Below, one piece after another: positions 62,790 to 64,000 of a DNA stretch of 64,000 nucleotides. The first letter of the stretch is position 1; each line of letters opens with the position of its first letter. Position numbers and translations under genes: made by a program. The stretch covers positions 1 to 64,000 of the forward strand of contig DVMR01000033.1 of NCBI GenBank assembly GCA_018714845.1. The letters are read 5' to 3'. The notes beneath the pieces were generated by a model. The model ran no database searches. It saw only the letters and a list, made by a program, of their open reading frames with translations, and was not told the origin of the DNA. Origin of the DNA: Candidatus Ventrousia excrementavium. Lineage in GTDB: Bacteria > Bacillota > Clostridia > Oscillospirales > Butyricicoccaceae.

Positions 62790-63557
62790 ATGAAAAAGGG
62801 GCGGGATGCCCGCGGGCGGCGGACCATTCGGGCGTGGGCGGTGGCCTTTTGGCTGGCCGTATGGCAGGCTGTCAGCATGGCGCTTGACCAGCAGATTCTG
62901 CTGGTCTCGCCCGTGCGGGTCCTCGTTCGGCTGGCGGGACTTGCCGTCACAGCGGAGTTCTGGGGCGCAGTGCTCTTCACGCTGCTGCGCATCACAGGCG
63001 GATTTTTGCTGGGTGCCGGCGCCGGCGTTGTGTTGGCCGGACTGGCATCGCGCTTCCGCCGCGTTGAAGAGCTGCTGGCGCCGGCCATGCTGACCGTCAA
63101 GTCTATTCCGGTCGCGTCCTTTATTATCCTGGCCCTCATTTGGTTTTCTTCCCGCAACCTTGCGGTGCTCATTTCTTTTTTGATGGTACTGCCTGTCATT
63201 TACACCAGCACGCTCGGCGGCATCCGCGCCGCGGACCGCCAGCTGCTGGAAATGGCGCAGGTCTTCCGCATCCCGGCGCTGCGCCGGGTGCGGTACCTGT
63301 ATGTGCCGCAGGTCTTCCCCTACTTTCACTCAGCCTGTGCCGCGGCGCTGGGCCTGAGCTGGAAGTCGGGCGTCGCGGCCGAAGTCATCGGTATGCCGCA
63401 GGGCTCCATCGGTGAACAGCTGCAGCAGGCCAAAGTCTATCTCAACACTCCGGACCTGTTCGCGTGGACGCTGGTCATTGTGCTTTTGAGCCTGGCTTTT
63501 GAAAAGCTCTTCCTTCTGCTGCTCAGGCGGGGGAAACGCGCGCTCGAGAGGATGTGA
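62790..63557 (+). CDS. ABC transporter permease (SsuC/TauC-like)
   Basis: 255 residues from the ATG at 62790, one base after the substrate-binding gene, with no own ribosome binding site, so translation is coupled. Six hydrophobic segments are visible; SKFRRVEELLAPAMLTVKSIPVASF-type sequence and GGIRAADRQLLEMAQVFRIP carry the EAA-like coupling region. Belongs to the inner-membrane component of nitrate/sulfonate/taurine-type importers. Stop at 63557 precedes the ATPase start by 3 bases. Confidence 0.88.
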   Translation: MKKGRDARGRRTIRAWAVAFWLAVWQAVSMALDQQILLVSPVRVLVRLAGLAVTAEFWGAVLFTLLRITGGFLLGAGAGVVLAGLASRFRRVEELLAPAMLTVKSIPVASFIILALIWFSSRNLAVLISFLMVLPVIYTSTLGGIRAADRQLLEMAQVFRIPALRRVRYLYVPQVFPYFHSACAAALGLSWKSGVAAEVIGMPQGSIGEQLQQAKVYLNTPDLFAWTLVIVLLSLAFEKLFLLLLRRGKRALERM

Positions 63558-63560
63558 GCC

Positions 63561-64000
63561 ATGGCGGATATCTGCATTACAGGGCTGTGCAAGGCCTATG
63601 ACGGAAAGCCGGTGCTGCGCGATTTTTCTGCCGTACTCCCTGCGGGCAGAGTTACCGGGCTGATGGCGCCGTCCGGCGCGGGCAAAACGACCCTGCTGCG
63701 CATTCTGATGGGGCTCGAGCAGCCCGACGCGGGCAGCGTTACCGGCCTTGAAGGCCGGCGCATGAGCGCGGTCTTTCAGGAAGACCGCCTGTGCGATAAT
63801 CTTGACGCTGTGGCCAACATCCGACTGGTCACACCCGGGCTTGCCCGCGCAAAGACGCTGGACGCGCTGGATGCCGTAGGCCTCGGCAGCTGCGCTGGTC
63901 AGCCGGCGCGTGAGCTATCGGGCGGAATGCGCCGCCGCGTCGCCCTGTTGCGTGCGCTGTTGGCTGAGTACGACGTTTTGTTTCTCGATGAGCCTTTTAA
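63561..64000 (+). CDS. ABC transporter ATP-binding protein (cut by window end)
   Basis: Runs off the right edge after 146 codons, so it is incomplete. APSGAGKTT (36-44) is the Walker A box (the usual leading Gly is Ala), VFQED (71-75) the Q loop, LSGGM (119-123) the ABC signature and VLFLDEPF (139-146) Walker B. The short loop and overall spacing suit the SsuB/TauB-like ATPases that energise sulfonate-type importers. ATG at 63561, three bases after the permease stop. Confidence 0.88.
   Translation, partial: MADICITGLCKAYDGKPVLRDFSAVLPAGRVTGLMAPSGAGKTTLLRILMGLEQPDAGSVTGLEGRRMSAVFQEDRLCDNLDAVANIRLVTPGLARAKTLDALDAVGLGSCAGQPARELSGGMRRRVALLRALLAEYDVLFLDEPF

Noticed and set aside
1-64000. CRISPR array, rRNA, tmRNA, SRP RNA or insertion sequence
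   Set aside because: No regularly spaced repeats, transposase or characteristic RNA cores were found on either strand.

Overview
The window looks like chromosomal DNA, GC-rich (clearly above 50% by eye), from an endospore-forming, low-GC-phylum relative of the Clostridia (Oscillospiraceae/Ruminococcaceae-like). The evidence is the spoVAC-spoVAD-spoVAE germination genes, the mnmE/mnmG/rsmG and noc/parA/parB genes of a Firmicutes origin region with a perfect parS palindrome, strong GGAGG ribosome binding sites, S-layer homology domains and Gram-positive lipoprotein signals. The taxon is an inference from gene content only; no marker was searched.

Layout. 1-7.1 kb (minus): a compact seven-gene unit, pxpA-pxpB-pxpC-mnmE-mnmG-rsmG-thiN, joining 5-oxoproline degradation to tRNA modification. 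7.3-10 kb: secA. 10.1-10.5 kb: an intergenic block of repeated and inverted sequences. 10.6-15.6 kb: a small cysteine-rich exported protein, an AroM-family protein, prfB (without the programmed frameshift), a YbaK-type deacylase and spoVAC-AD-AE. 15.6-20.2 kb: noc, parS, parA, parB, serS and a flavin-binding PPOX-family protein. 20.3-20.5 kb: two serine tRNAs.

20.7-28.2 kb is an accessory island of exported or membrane-anchored proteins of unknown role: a leucine-rich-repeat lipoprotein, three small single-pass proteins that look paralogous, and two convergent beta-propeller/RCC1-like proteins. At least three genes here are interrupted by in-frame stops or a frameshift although their flanks and reading frames are otherwise kept. 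28.3-33.5 kb holds two lipoprotein alpha/beta hydrolases, a short-chain dehydrogenase, an aldo/keto reductase and an unusual exported protein that joins three S-layer homology repeats to a flavodoxin domain.

35-50.9 kb is dominated by peptide and D-amino-acid processing: a DppA-type D-aminopeptidase, two tandem class-C serine hydrolases and an N-acyl-D-amino-acid deacylase in one unit, then three S9 oligopeptidases in a row, two with near-identical promoters. Between them sit a PepSY-repeat protein and a thioesterase/YitT/AI-2E-family membrane unit. 51-64 kb holds a metallo-beta-lactamase-fold hydrolase, two acetyltransferases, an XRE-S24 repressor that lacks its catalytic serine and faces a tiny cysteine-rich ORF across an operator-like region, comFB, tRNA-Arg, an MBOAT/DHHW polysaccharide O-acylation pair, ppx-ppk, and an ABC importer cut by the window end.

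Function assignments come from reading motifs and family resemblance; no database search was run.
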